DNA from: Lachnospiraceae bacterium
GTDB taxonomy: Bacteria; Bacillota; Clostridia; Lachnospirales; Lachnospiraceae
Direction: 5' to 3'
Length of the DNA: 64,000 nucleotides
NCBI GenBank assembly: GCA_910576335.1
Contig: CAJTIU010000005.1
Location: 178,912-242,911 of the forward strand
Notes under the pieces: generated by a model
The model's input: the letters and a program-made list of their open reading frames with translations, nothing else
Database searches by the model: none
Told to the model about the DNA's origin: nothing
Position numbers and translations under genes: made by a program
Shown here: positions 37,501 to 45,951 of the stretch, piece after piece
How the letters are laid out: each line of letters opens with the position of its first letter
How positions within the stretch are numbered: the first letter of the stretch is position 1

Positions 37501-38641
37501 TATTACAAATGGATACCAGGTTGGTGATTTGTGGATTCTTGAAAGTAACACTGTGATGAGTGGATGTAAAAAAGGCACAGTACTGGTCTCTAATTCAAAT
37601 GCACAGGCAAATAATACTTTCACTTCAAACCACTGGACAGAAATAACAGTAAAGGAAGCAAGTGAAGCACTACAGAAAGTAAATAATATATCTGATGATT
37701 CAAAAGTTACTCCGTCTGAAAAACAACAGTTAAAATTAATACAGATTGATATTATTTCAGAATGTTTAAGAATTGATTCTCTTACACGTAAATATAATAT
37801 GGACTATGATATAAAACTTGCTACTTATACTGATAGGTATGATAAATTAATTTCGTATCTTGATGACTTGCTTAGAGATCTGAATACGACAACTGATATA
37901 GTAAAAGCAGATTTTGATAAAGTTTTTAAAGAATATTATGATGCGAGAGATGTAATAATTGAAATTATTGATACAGCAGAAAAGAAATATGTTGATGACA
38001 ATATTGAAAATGTAGAGAATAATATTTCTAACTTTAAAGAAAAAGTAAATGCCGCACTTATGGGAAATGCTACTACTGAAATTGGAAATGATTATATTAT
38101 TTCACCAAAGATTGGTGGTGGATATTTATATATTGCCAATAACAACTATTCTGTAGAAATTGATCCTAATCATAAAAGTACTTCTACTTTGAATGGATAT
38201 TTATTTTGTGTAAAAAATAAATCTAAAAACGAAACAGTTATGGGTGTAACTACACAAGGAGACGGTTACTTTAAGGGGACGATCACCGGATCGGATATTG
38301 TTGGTTCATCCGGACAATTCACAAAATCGTTTGAAGTAAGTACTCCAATTGCATCTGACAATGAAAGTTTTAGCAGTTATAAATGGGTAATGAAAGCGAA
38401 TACTGATGGTGTAATAATTGGTGCTGAAACAGATAGCCAAGATCCACAGGCTCCAAAATCAAGCATCAAATTTAATGAAGGGGTAAAAGGTATATCCGTA
38501 TCTACTTCCGGTGGAGATGTTATTATATCAGCAACTAGAGGAAGTATAATTTTGAAACCAATTGGTGCAGGTTCTGTAGTTATTGAAGGAAATCTAAATA
38601 TTGATGGAGATCTGATTGTTAAAGGCAAAAAGATAGCATAG
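34517..38641 (+). CDS. Tail-tip / tail-associated (Tal-like) protein
   Basis: 1,374 residues. Residues 1-400 form a tail-hub domain: early LLMTRSFDVIGKIPRYENW, then EISFTVTKYL. A middle of about 300 residues contains coiled coil around LRNERQLQVDSINAEIDALL. Residues about 920-1050 carry repeated fibre-like modules. The C-terminus is repeat-rich beta with GVKGISVSTSGGDVIISATR. No clear endopeptidase active site is seen, so wall cutting may rely on other proteins. The place right after Dit, and the overlap with it, make this the baseplate hub/fibre anchor. Confidence 0.75.
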   Translation: MICKPYKIIKLDRYTHKIPSPTLLLMTRSFDVIGKIPRYENWNMSLVGNGIDEISFTVTKYLNGILNPVWDDLIDLKVIEVRDFGRFEITVNYTDNTKTEKVVHGQSLKVELSQIYLHDFHVNDEDAMSMEITQYNENDFDTNGNFIPTVFYDENDEKHSLLNRVIADKAPHWKIGYVTPYITLSEEDEPESSDTFQRTYTGEGVSIYDFLTGDVAKESNVIFVFDTINREINCYSLCDCIKQETGELLVQGIGEDTTILVSKRKLANEIAISSNKDNVKNCFRVEGGDEIITDMIRVANVNGSNYIYQFADFQYKDMPKALVDKLKRYHEEIIQQSDTYYGENGIYTGLCKKYDDLVYYESSMMPDVSIEDTTAEEQYTAMVNSLKTTVIGVSSVNNYSNNLFLGVSNNVEAMANIMIDARYNAKIIEGSTSYNSSTHKWTGNFQVTRIADDTDYYPKTSEGMAATFEVSISDDELTFTRQKVDKALAKGSMLDIDFEVKNMSSVEMKAYFSQYSLNRLKSFYDGYNSCLSVLMSLNTKTSDTPSSDTYTTLYEEYHKRMEIVESLRNERQLQVDSINAEIDALLKEQKAFQDTWNFEKYLGTDLYKIFCSYRREDSYVNNNYISDGLSTSECVTKAKELIDAATKELKKACVLQRTVTVNLNNLFALPEFEPLYDKFALFNYIRIRTDDEILKLRLIGIDFSGDSVSEITVTFSEQIESIDGKMSDLQSIIQQASSMSTSYPSTALQAKKGEQAKNTFNEIYSKGLNAAKTTLSNNDHNEVSITSAGIIGKRMDDEGFYGDKQFRITGNMFAFTKDNWRTVELAIGETVFQNPLTGEYEERYGIFASAIVGKLVVGENMYIGNQDGTVEITGKGIKITNGTITWGNDSVNAPEMDDINGLAKSLEDINTNFEQLDGRIQTYAQSDNPKTATNTKWNDSENEKHVNDVWINTSNGITYIFKKTGNTYDWMETHDSNLKSIAISKAQIFTSKQATITNGYQVGDLWILESNTVMSGCKKGTVLVSNSNAQANNTFTSNHWTEITVKEASEALQKVNNISDDSKVTPSEKQQLKLIQIDIISECLRIDSLTRKYNMDYDIKLATYTDRYDKLISYLDDLLRDLNTTTDIVKADFDKVFKEYYDARDVIIEIIDTAEKKYVDDNIENVENNISNFKEKVNAALMGNATTEIGNDYIISPKIGGGYLYIANNNYSVEIDPNHKSTSTLNGYLFCVKNKSKNETVMGVTTQGDGYFKGTITGSDIVGSSGQFTKSFEVSTPIASDNESFSSYKWVMKANTDGVIIGAETDSQDPQAPKSSIKFNEGVKGISVSTSGGDVIISATRGSIILKPIGAGSVVIEGNLNIDGDLIVKGKKIA

Positions 38642-38662
38642 TTAAAACTATTCAAATTAAAA

Positions 38663-38694
38663 AACAAGGATATGGAATTACACATATCCTTGTT
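38663..38694. terminator. Bidirectional terminator between convergent genes
   Basis: AACAAGGATATG / CATATCCTTGTT, 12 bp with an 8-base loop, between the tail-tip stop and the stop of the minus-strand LRR gene. Confidence 0.8.
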
Positions 38695-38699
38695 AAAAT

Positions 38700-39938
38700 C
38701 TATTTTATAATTTTTATAGTTTTCTTCAGTCCTTTTTTGTTAAACAGTTTTTTATAGGATTTGAATCTGTTTTTAGGAACCTTTATTTTTGCTTTTGAAT
38801 AAATTCCTTTAAAGGTATTTTTCCCTATTGTTTTTATCTGTGTAGACTGAACGACAATGGTTTTCAGATTTTTGCATCCATAAAATGCATTTGCTCCAAT
38901 AGTTTTCACGTTTTTACCTATAGTAATTTTCTTCAGTTTTTTATTATTCTTAGAAGCATTTTTAGATACAGATGTCACTTTATAATCAATTCCATCTACA
39001 GTAATAGTACTTGGAACAGTAATACTGCTTTTTGATTTATCTACTTTTGTTAATTCAACTGTTCCATTTTTCGATGAAGATTTTGTGACTTTATAAGCAC
39101 TTTTGGATTTGGTTTCTGCAATTAATTTACCCTTCTTTGGTAAACCAAGTTTGGGAATTTTTTCGGTCTTCTTTATTTTACAGGCAGTGCATGTGTATAT
39201 TTTTGTTCCATCATTTGTTGCTGTAGCGTTAGATATAACAGAACCTTCATCCCAAGAATGCGTGTCAAGACATTTAAATTTTATACCATTCTGCTCTGCG
39301 TATGTTCTTGCATATGAGTTAGGGTTGGCATGTATTGTGAATCCAGTGTCATCTAATGTCGTATTAAAAGCACCATCTCCAATACTGGTTACGCTATTTG
39401 GTATGGTTATGCTTGTTAGACTACTACAACCAACAAATACTCCATTACCTATACTGGTTACGCTATCTGGTATGGTTATGCTTGTTAGACTACTACAACG
39501 ACCAAAAGCATATTGACTGATATTTTTTAAACTATTAGGTAAATTGATATTTTTAAGTGCGATACAACCATTAAATGCATATTTCCCAATATCTGTAATA
39601 CCATTGGGTAAATTAATGTTTTTTAAGCTTTCACAATTTACAAAAGCTCTATCACCAATTGCTTGAATCGTATTTGGAAGAGTTACGTCTACAAAATGAC
39701 TATTCCATAAATTATGAAAATCAATACTCGTTACCTTTTTTCCTTCGATCTCAGAAGGAATAACAATCGTTTCATCTGTTCCAATATAATCTGTAATTGT
39801 AACCGTGCCATCACTATATTCATACCATTTAAAATCGTTTATATCTGTAACTGGTTCAGAAGCACGAACATTAATACTACCGTTACAGATAAACAAAACT
39901 GTTAGACAAAGACCAATAAAATATTTTACTATTTTCAT
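38700..39938 (-). CDS. Secreted BspA-type LRR_5 protein (cargo)
   Basis: 412 residues. A signal peptide covers residues 1-26 (VKYFIGLCLTVLFICNGSIN, then VRAS). A beta domain reaches about residue 75. BspA-like leucine-rich repeats of about 23 residues follow (LPNGITDIGKYAFNGCIALK, TIPNSVTSIGDGAF and others). The C-terminal part has further LRR-like repeats in a Lys-rich region (KKLKKITIGKNVKTIGANAF). It is exported and has no tail role. It reads against the tail genes between tail-tip and fibre, so it looks like lysogenic conversion cargo. The ribosome site is AAGGTGG. Confidence 0.8.
   Translation of the reverse strand: MKIVKYFIGLCLTVLFICNGSINVRASEPVTDINDFKWYEYSDGTVTITDYIGTDETIVIPSEIEGKKVTSIDFHNLWNSHFVDVTLPNTIQAIGDRAFVNCESLKNINLPNGITDIGKYAFNGCIALKNINLPNSLKNISQYAFGRCSSLTSITIPDSVTSIGNGVFVGCSSLTSITIPNSVTSIGDGAFNTTLDDTGFTIHANPNSYARTYAEQNGIKFKCLDTHSWDEGSVISNATATNDGTKIYTCTACKIKKTEKIPKLGLPKKGKLIAETKSKSAYKVTKSSSKNGTVELTKVDKSKSSITVPSTITVDGIDYKVTSVSKNASKNNKKLKKITIGKNVKTIGANAFYGCKNLKTIVVQSTQIKTIGKNTFKGIYSKAKIKVPKNRFKSYKKLFNKKGLKKTIKIIK
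39385..39500. repeat. 69-bp tandem DNA repeat in the LRR gene
   Basis: Two nearly identical units start at 39385 and 39454 (period 69 bp = 23 residues). The copies are much closer in DNA than other LRR units, so the duplication is recent. Confidence 0.75.
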
Positions 39939-40106
39939 TCAAACCACCTTCTCTATATTGAAATTTAATTATGGATTTACTTATAAGTATATTGGTTATA
40001 AATGAAAAAGTAAAGTATAAATTTCCATTATTAAAAGACAAATAAATTCAATGTCTTGCAAAATAAATTTAAATTCAAATACATAACAAAAAAAGGAGAA
40101 AATAAC

Positions 40107-40355
40107 ATGAATATGAATATTGAAAAACCAGCAACAATTATCGCAAAGGAATTAAATGAAAATATCGCAGCTCAGATTAACAAATCCGGACTTCCGTTTT
40201 TCGTAGTTGCATATATCTTAAAAGATATTTTAAATGAAGTTTATGCAGTAAGTCAGAAACAGTTAGAGGCTGACACAAAAAATTATCAAAAGAGATTAGA
40301 AGAAGCAAGTAAAGAGGCAGACAAAGAAGTAGAAACAATTGAACCAACTGAATAA
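40107..40355 (+). CDS. Small tail-region protein
   Basis: 82 residues from ATG 40107 (AAAAGGAG). The N-terminal helix KPATIIAKELNENIAAQINK, then LPFFVVAYILKDILNEVYAVS, and a charged C-terminal coiled coil. Such small proteins commonly precede the fibre operon in Clostridia phages, possibly fibre chaperones. A terminator follows. Function unknown. Confidence 0.55.
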   Translation: MNMNIEKPATIIAKELNENIAAQINKSGLPFFVVAYILKDILNEVYAVSQKQLEADTKNYQKRLEEASKEADKEVETIEPTE

Positions 40356-40371
40356 GATCAATCAAATAATT

Positions 40372-40401
40372 CCTGGCAGTAAATTACTGCCGGGATTTTT
40401 T
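40372..40401 (+). terminator. Rho-independent terminator
   Basis: CCTGGCAGT / ACTGCCGGG hairpin followed by ATTTTTT, immediately before the fibre gene. Confidence 0.8.
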
Positions 40402-40418
40402 AAGTGAGGTGAAGAAAA

Positions 40419-43400
40419 ATGCAGGAAATAGTAGTATATGATATTGAAAATAATATTTTAGATACTTTGGTTCAATGGGATAAAGGGATTAAAATTTATA
40501 TAAAAGAAACTGATATTGACCAGGCATATGATGTTCATTTTACTAATTGTAATTCAGAGTCTGCTATGATTGTTCCATCTGAATACAATGAGGGTGTTTT
40601 GTCTGTATCAGTGCCAAACGACATTTTAACTGAACCTCATGTAATAGTAGGTTATATATGTATTGTCAATAGCACGGATGAGTTTAAAAGCATCTATTGT
40701 TTTCGTATTCCTGTAAGAAAGCGTCCCAAACCTACGAACTATATTTATTCTGATGAGAAAGAATATTTGACTTTTGAGCAGATTTTAAAGGAAGTTAAAG
40801 ATTTTGTTAATGCAGCTTCTGAAAGTGCAACACAAGCAGATCATAGTGCATCTGAAGCAAAAGAATCAGAACTTAATGCAAAGGTAAGCGAAACGAATGC
40901 CAAAGCTTCTGAGAATGCTTCCAAGACATCAGAAAGTAATGCAAAGGAATCTGAATTGGCTTCAAAAGATTCTGAGATAAATGCCAAAGCAAGTGAAAAT
41001 GCCGCTAAACTATCAGAGCACAATGCTGAAACAAGTGCTTATAATGCTTTAGATAGTGCTAATACCGCTTCTCAAAAGGCAAATGAAGCTTCTGATTCTG
41101 CTGCAAATGCAAGTGATAGTGCAACAGTTGCAAGTACAAAAGCCGATGAATCTTCGACAAGTGCAGATAATGCTTTAAATTCAGCTAATACCGCTATTCA
41201 GAAAGCGTCTGAATCAAATATATCTGCTACAAATGCTGCTTCTAGTGCTGCTACTGCCTCTCAAAAAGCTACTGAAGCTTCAGCAAGCGCAAGTAATTCA
41301 GAGGATTTTGCAAAATTATCGGAGTCTTATGCACATGGAAATACGGGCACAAGAGTAAATGAAAATACAGACTGTTCTATGTATTATTCTGAACTCGCAC
41401 AACAACTTCTTGAACAATCACAGCAGTTATATGATCAAGCACAAAAGATAGTTGTTGCTGCAACAAACGGAGCGTTGATTCCGAGTGGAACTATTTTATT
41501 TGAAGATCTACCAACTGATCCTAAAATCGGATATATGTATAATATCTCCAATGATTTTACTACAGATGAAAGATTTTCTGAAGGTGAAGGTATATTCTAC
41601 AGAGCTGGGGCAAATGTTTATTGGTCAAAGGATGAGCAATGGGATGTAATGATTGGTGTACAAGTCACTGGTGTTAAAGGAAATGCAGAAAATATATATC
41701 GTGTTGGCAACATAAACATTACACCAGAAAATATTGGCCTTGATAATACCAAAGATATTGATAAGTATGTTGCTTCTGCAAAACTATTGGACGGTTCAAA
41801 AAAAAGCAAAGGTAGTTCAAAACTAAGTGAAAACGAAGCGTTAACAATAGTACAAAGAAATGAAAACGGATATATCAATGATACAGTAAGAGCAGGAAGT
41901 TATGAAAGCGACAGTAATGTAACTGATCTTCAAACATTTTTGCAAAACAAGAATTCATTTATTGGTAGTATTGCATATAATGATGGTACTTGGTTTGATG
42001 CAATAAGTGTCCGACACAGAAATGGTGAAGGGTTAAGTGGTGATGGGTTACGGTATGGTATGCTATTATATTCCAGCATGACCGCAGATGATGATTTGTG
42101 GTGGAAGAAACAGCGATACGGAAACTGGGGAGAGGACAGAAAAATACTGGATTCCGCAAACTTTAAAAATTTCGTGCCATATAGAAGCATGTCGTTAACT
42201 TATGGTTATACAGATAATTTCAGAACACAGACAAAAGGAGACACAAATTCCGGAGACTTTATTAGTACAGTAAGAACTGAGAATGCAGATGTGTCTCATG
42301 CAGGAAGATTCGGTTCCGGTTTGGCGTGGGGTAAAGGAGATACACATGGGTATCTTTATTGTAATTATGATTCTACTCATGTTTATGTTGGTGGTGGTAA
42401 TCAGAATAAGCTAAACTGGATTCGTGAAATTGGTCTGCTTAATGATAACCGCAAATTGGAATCAAATGGTGCTATTTTTACTGGTAGTATTGGATATAAA
42501 GGTACGAAAGCCACTTATGATATGATTAGTTTTATAGATAATACTGCTGATACATATGGCAATGGTATATCTATAGGGGGTGGTGGGGCTACTTTAATTG
42601 GAGGTGGTGAAAGCACCAATCAAACACTGACTCTGCTATCAAATGGTGGAGAAGAAAAACTAATTCTGTCTAATGACTTAGGTATAGATTTCTATACAAA
42701 TTGTCAGAATGGTATCGGAAGTGCTAAGCACATCACTATGAATACAGATGGTACTATTACTGCTGCAGGATTTAATGGAAATGCAGAAAGTGCAAGTAGC
42801 TTAAAAATATATAATTCCGAAACAACCTCTGATACTAAAAGTGGATGGTGGTATAAAATTGCCACTTTAGGTGTATACGGTCAGTATGGTAACTCGGAAA
42901 TCCACGGATTTACATCTACAACAGCAGATGGAGGCGGTGCGTCATACTCTATCGAGTACAATGCAAGACTTAAACAGCAAAGTCCAATGGGACAAGCTCC
43001 AACTTATACTATTCGGGTTTTAAATCGAGATGGGATAGCAACTAATCAATTAAGATTGATTACAACGTCAAATACAACTACTCAAACTATCGCAGAGTTA
43101 TGGTGTAAAATAGATGGTACTCATAGAGTACATAAAAATGTGATTTATGATACAAGTGGAAGCGTTGTAATAAATACTGGTATGAAATTACAATCATCAC
43201 CACCAAGTGGAAGTTACGTAGAAGGCACTTTAAGTGGTGCTGTAAATATATCAGCGTGTGCTGATAAATTAGGTAGAAATGGCAATGCAACAGTTCCTAT
43301 GACATTTAACTGGGATGGTCAATCTGGTCAGCCAAACTGGTTATGGGGTGGAAATGATGGCAGTAATATGTATGTATATAATCCAAGTAACTTTAATGTT

Positions 43401-44318
43401 AATTATGCAGCATCAGCTGGGCTGATCAATGGATTGTATACACAAAATGGAGGACAACAATCTCCAGGCTACATTCCTAGTGGCAAAGTCAGATTTAATA
43501 TGATGAATGCCTTTAAAGGGCTGTCTAATCCTAGCGGAAGTTTTATGGACTGTATTTTAATGGATACATATACTGGACCGGATGTCCCATATGTAACAGG
43601 AATTGGTATAACAAAAAATCAAGGGTATCCAAGAATGTTCATTGCAAATGGAGCAAAAGGTGGAACTGGCAACTGGTTGCATCAAACAGAAGTTATTACA
43701 GAAGCAAATATAGGTGCTTTTGCTGTATTAAATGATAATCTGCCTTTAGCGGTAAATTCAGGAGGAACAGGTCTTAATGCATCATCAAGAAGAGGTTTAA
43801 TAAGAGAATTAATCTATTCTCTCCCAAGTTCACAATCAGATCCTTCGTATTTATTTGGAAGATATGATAGTGGTGCAGATGGCGTATGTGAATTTCCTAC
43901 TATTAATATATTACAATTCATGCTTTATATGATAACAAACAGAAGTGATCTTTCAAATGAAGCGACAGTTGGAACTGGTGGATGGAAATTTGTAATGTTA
44001 TCTTCTAGATTAATGCTTGTATCATTTTTAAATAATCACGGTAATTTTGCTCTAACTACTAAAAGTGCTGATGGAGTGTATACTAATAATTCATTAATTA
44101 ATGTTCAAATAACCTTTCCATCAATAATTACTAATAAATATACTATTAATAGTAATTATTGTTTAGGTTGCACTCTTAATTCAAATGGTTTTCTTCAATC
44201 ATGTGTTCATAATACTAGCAATTCAGGGTTTGGATACAGAATATGGGCATCTTATTCATGTACACCTACCGGTGTTAATTTTCATGCAGGATTTTTATTA
44301 AAAGTAACTTTAAAATAA
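40419..44318 (+). CDS. Tail fibre / receptor-binding protein
   Basis: 1,299 residues. The N-terminal ~110 residues form a BppU/baseplate-anchor-like beta domain. Residues about 130-315 are a low-complexity Ala/Ser/Asn/Lys heptad stalk (repeats like SETNAKASENASKTSESNAK), a trimeric coiled coil. Large beta-rich tip domains follow, with Gly/Ser-rich repeats (GNGISIGGGGATLIGGG). The last ~110 residues are more AT-rich at DNA level, suggesting tip exchange. It binds the host receptor. No diversity-generating repeat or reverse transcriptase was found near it. Confidence 0.8.
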   Translation: MQEIVVYDIENNILDTLVQWDKGIKIYIKETDIDQAYDVHFTNCNSESAMIVPSEYNEGVLSVSVPNDILTEPHVIVGYICIVNSTDEFKSIYCFRIPVRKRPKPTNYIYSDEKEYLTFEQILKEVKDFVNAASESATQADHSASEAKESELNAKVSETNAKASENASKTSESNAKESELASKDSEINAKASENAAKLSEHNAETSAYNALDSANTASQKANEASDSAANASDSATVASTKADESSTSADNALNSANTAIQKASESNISATNAASSAATASQKATEASASASNSEDFAKLSESYAHGNTGTRVNENTDCSMYYSELAQQLLEQSQQLYDQAQKIVVAATNGALIPSGTILFEDLPTDPKIGYMYNISNDFTTDERFSEGEGIFYRAGANVYWSKDEQWDVMIGVQVTGVKGNAENIYRVGNINITPENIGLDNTKDIDKYVASAKLLDGSKKSKGSSKLSENEALTIVQRNENGYINDTVRAGSYESDSNVTDLQTFLQNKNSFIGSIAYNDGTWFDAISVRHRNGEGLSGDGLRYGMLLYSSMTADDDLWWKKQRYGNWGEDRKILDSANFKNFVPYRSMSLTYGYTDNFRTQTKGDTNSGDFISTVRTENADVSHAGRFGSGLAWGKGDTHGYLYCNYDSTHVYVGGGNQNKLNWIREIGLLNDNRKLESNGAIFTGSIGYKGTKATYDMISFIDNTADTYGNGISIGGGGATLIGGGESTNQTLTLLSNGGEEKLILSNDLGIDFYTNCQNGIGSAKHITMNTDGTITAAGFNGNAESASSLKIYNSETTSDTKSGWWYKIATLGVYGQYGNSEIHGFTSTTADGGGASYSIEYNARLKQQSPMGQAPTYTIRVLNRDGIATNQLRLITTSNTTTQTIAELWCKIDGTHRVHKNVIYDTSGSVVINTGMKLQSSPPSGSYVEGTLSGAVNISACADKLGRNGNATVPMTFNWDGQSGQPNWLWGGNDGSNMYVYNPSNFNVNYAASAGLINGLYTQNGGQQSPGYIPSGKVRFNMMNAFKGLSNPSGSFMDCILMDTYTGPDVPYVTGIGITKNQGYPRMFIANGAKGGTGNWLHQTEVITEANIGAFAVLNDNLPLAVNSGGTGLNASSRRGLIRELIYSLPSSQSDPSYLFGRYDSGADGVCEFPTINILQFMLYMITNRSDLSNEATVGTGGWKFVMLSSRLMLVSFLNNHGNFALTTKSADGVYTNNSLINVQITFPSIITNKYTINSNYCLGCTLNSNGFLQSCVHNTSNSGFGYRIWASYSCTPTGVNFHAGFLLKVTLK

Positions 44319-44332
44319 TTAAAAATATAGAT

Positions 44333-44359
44333 GAGGGCGTGTAACAAGCGTCCTCTTTT
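44333..44359 (+). terminator. Hairpin terminator after the fibre gene
   Basis: GAGGGCG / CGTCCTC (one G-U) with TTTT. It separates the fibre from the lysin gene. Confidence 0.65.
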
Positions 44360-44394
44360 GTTAAGCAATTATACAAGAAGGGAGAAATAAATAT

Positions 44395-45324
44395 ATGAGT
44401 ATTTGTAAAGGAATAGCAAGAAAAAGAGGAAGGAACCCAATAGGGATCTTCATCCATAATGATGCCGGAAGTAAAAACGCAAATTATGCGTATTATAAGA
44501 ATTGGCTTCCAAAGCATAATTTAGAAAATGGATTTGCACACTACTATGTATGTAGTGATGGCACATTACAAGCTGAGGACGATAGTAACATGGCATGGCA
44601 CTGTGGAAATGAATATGGAAATACAAACTATCTGTCCATTGAAGTGTGCCAGTCCATGGGAAATTTAACTACATTTAAAAAGAATGAAACGAAAGCTCTT
44701 AAGTTAGCAGCAAAGCTCTGCAAGAAATACGGAATTACTCCAAATTCAAGTACCATTAAATTACATAGGGAAGTTTATCCTACTGGATGCCCCCATCGTT
44801 CTGTAGAAATACACGGAGGAACTGTTTCAAAAACTAAAAATTATTTTATCAAAAAGATTAAGGAATACATGGGCGATAAAACCACCACAGATTCCGGAAT
44901 CGTATTTACTTACGCAGTAAAACTGACAGATGGAACTATCTTACCATCTGTAAAAAATACAAATGACTTTGCCGGTATACGTGGAAAGAAAATAGCTGCG
45001 GTTTCTATCAAGGTGAATAAAGGAAAAGTCAAGTACAGGGTGCATGTTCTAGGCGGTAAATGGATATCTTGGAAAACCGGATATGATTTTAATTTCAAGA
45101 ATGGGAAAAATGGATATAGCGGAAATGAAAATAAGGCTATTGACGCGATTCAGATTATTTATACTGCTCCAAGTGGTATTAAAAAGAAAGTGAAGTACCG
45201 AGTAAGTTCTGTAAATGGTGATTACTACTCTTGGCAGATCGGGACAGAGAAGACGAACGGTCAAGATGGATATGCAGGTAATTATAAAACTGCAATTGAT
45301 CGACTGCAGATCACTGTAAAATAA
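44395..45324 (+). CDS. N-acetylmuramoyl-L-alanine amidase endolysin
   Basis: 309 residues. Amidase_2 zinc ligands are visible: H21 in IFIHNDAGS, H124 in KLHREVYP and C132 in TGCPH. Between them is the Y-rich core FAHYYVCSDGTLQAEDDSNM and WHCGNEYGN. Two C-terminal ChW-like wall-binding repeats (about 165-309, each with a GxDGYAGN/GKNGYSGN motif) follow. It hydrolyses the MurNAc-L-Ala bond at lysis. The holin is far upstream, so lysis control is not one operon. The ribosome site is GAAGGGAG. Confidence 0.9.
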   Translation: MSICKGIARKRGRNPIGIFIHNDAGSKNANYAYYKNWLPKHNLENGFAHYYVCSDGTLQAEDDSNMAWHCGNEYGNTNYLSIEVCQSMGNLTTFKKNETKALKLAAKLCKKYGITPNSSTIKLHREVYPTGCPHRSVEIHGGTVSKTKNYFIKKIKEYMGDKTTTDSGIVFTYAVKLTDGTILPSVKNTNDFAGIRGKKIAAVSIKVNKGKVKYRVHVLGGKWISWKTGYDFNFKNGKNGYSGNENKAIDAIQIIYTAPSGIKKKVKYRVSSVNGDYYSWQIGTEKTNGQDGYAGNYKTAIDRLQITVK

Positions 45325-45351
45325 AATATTATTAGGGTGCACTGTTTGTTT

Positions 45352-45633
45352 TTATATGTGTTGGGATTTAAGATACAGGTAGCAAAGTAATCTACTTGGA
45401 TGTGTCAGTAGATAAATTATACACGGGAACAGCACTTGATAATGGATATGATGATTTTGGCACCATTTACATATTGACAAGGTTGTAGATTTTCCTTCAT
45501 GGAAAATTTTGCGTAAATATAATACTTGTGTTTGTTCAAACTCATCACGTGGATAAATTAAAACAGGAAACGAAATTTTGTGTGAAAATACATTTATTGA
45601 TTTTACGTCTTTTGGGGCTTTTATTATTGACAT
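45352..45633 (-). CDS. Small hypothetical protein
   Basis: 93 residues from ATG 45633 (site AAGGAAG). Most of the protein is a helical/strand mix, including FPVLIYPRDEFEQTQVLYLR, and ends in a hydrophobic Cys/Tyr-rich stretch (FPCIIYLLTHPS). It reads against the lysin. No family recognised; it could be a decayed gene because its tail is low-complexity. Confidence 0.4.
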   Translation of the reverse strand: MSIIKAPKDVKSINVFSHKISFPVLIYPRDEFEQTQVLYLRKIFHEGKSTTLSICKWCQNHHIHYQVLFPCIIYLLTHPSRLLCYLYLKSQHI

Positions 45634-45711
45634 TGTAACTTCCTTTCTGTGCGCCCTGTATGATGATAATATCACAGTTACAGATCAAAGGAAAGAAAAT
45701 GTTAGAACAAA

Positions 45712-45775
45712 TAAAATAAGGTTGCATACAAATAGTTATTAATGAACTATAAGTATAGTAACCTTATTTTTTACG
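45712..45775 (+). terminator. Long hairpin with T-run
   Basis: Nested stems AATAAGGTT / AACCTTATT and ATAGTT / AACTAT end in TTTTTT. It stands between opposing genes. The surrounding ~320 bp (45634-45951) holds no other clear gene. A further hairpin at 45914-45942 serves the minus-strand gene. Confidence 0.6.
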
Positions 45776-45913
45776 ATTTTGAATTGCGTATTGATTATGA
45801 TATAAATTGTCTTTATTGCGTGCTAATTTGCTCTATTTTCGCTTGTAGATGTGTTAATATAATCTTGTTAGGGTTTGGTTATTTGAAGCGTAATATATGG
45901 GACGATTAGCACA

Positions 45914-45942
45914 AAAAAGATATATGTATCTCTTTATTGTTA
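45914..45942 (-). terminator. Terminator for the minus-strand secreted gene
   Basis: On the minus strand AAAGAGATA pairs with TATCTTT and runs into TTTTTT, just after the stop at 45952. Confidence 0.5.
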
Positions 45943-45951
45943 AAGGAAACT

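Noticed and set aside
40800..41340. Tandem DNA or CRISPR-like repeats in the fibre gene
   Set aside because: The region is a coding Ala/Ser heptad stalk with degenerate DNA and no constant repeat-spacer spacing.
40419..44318. Diversity-generating retroelement target at the fibre tip
   Set aside because: No reverse transcriptase or template repeat in the window.
45360..45490. Plus-strand coding fragment beside the lysin
   Set aside because: The frame has a stop upstream and no start or ribosome site.
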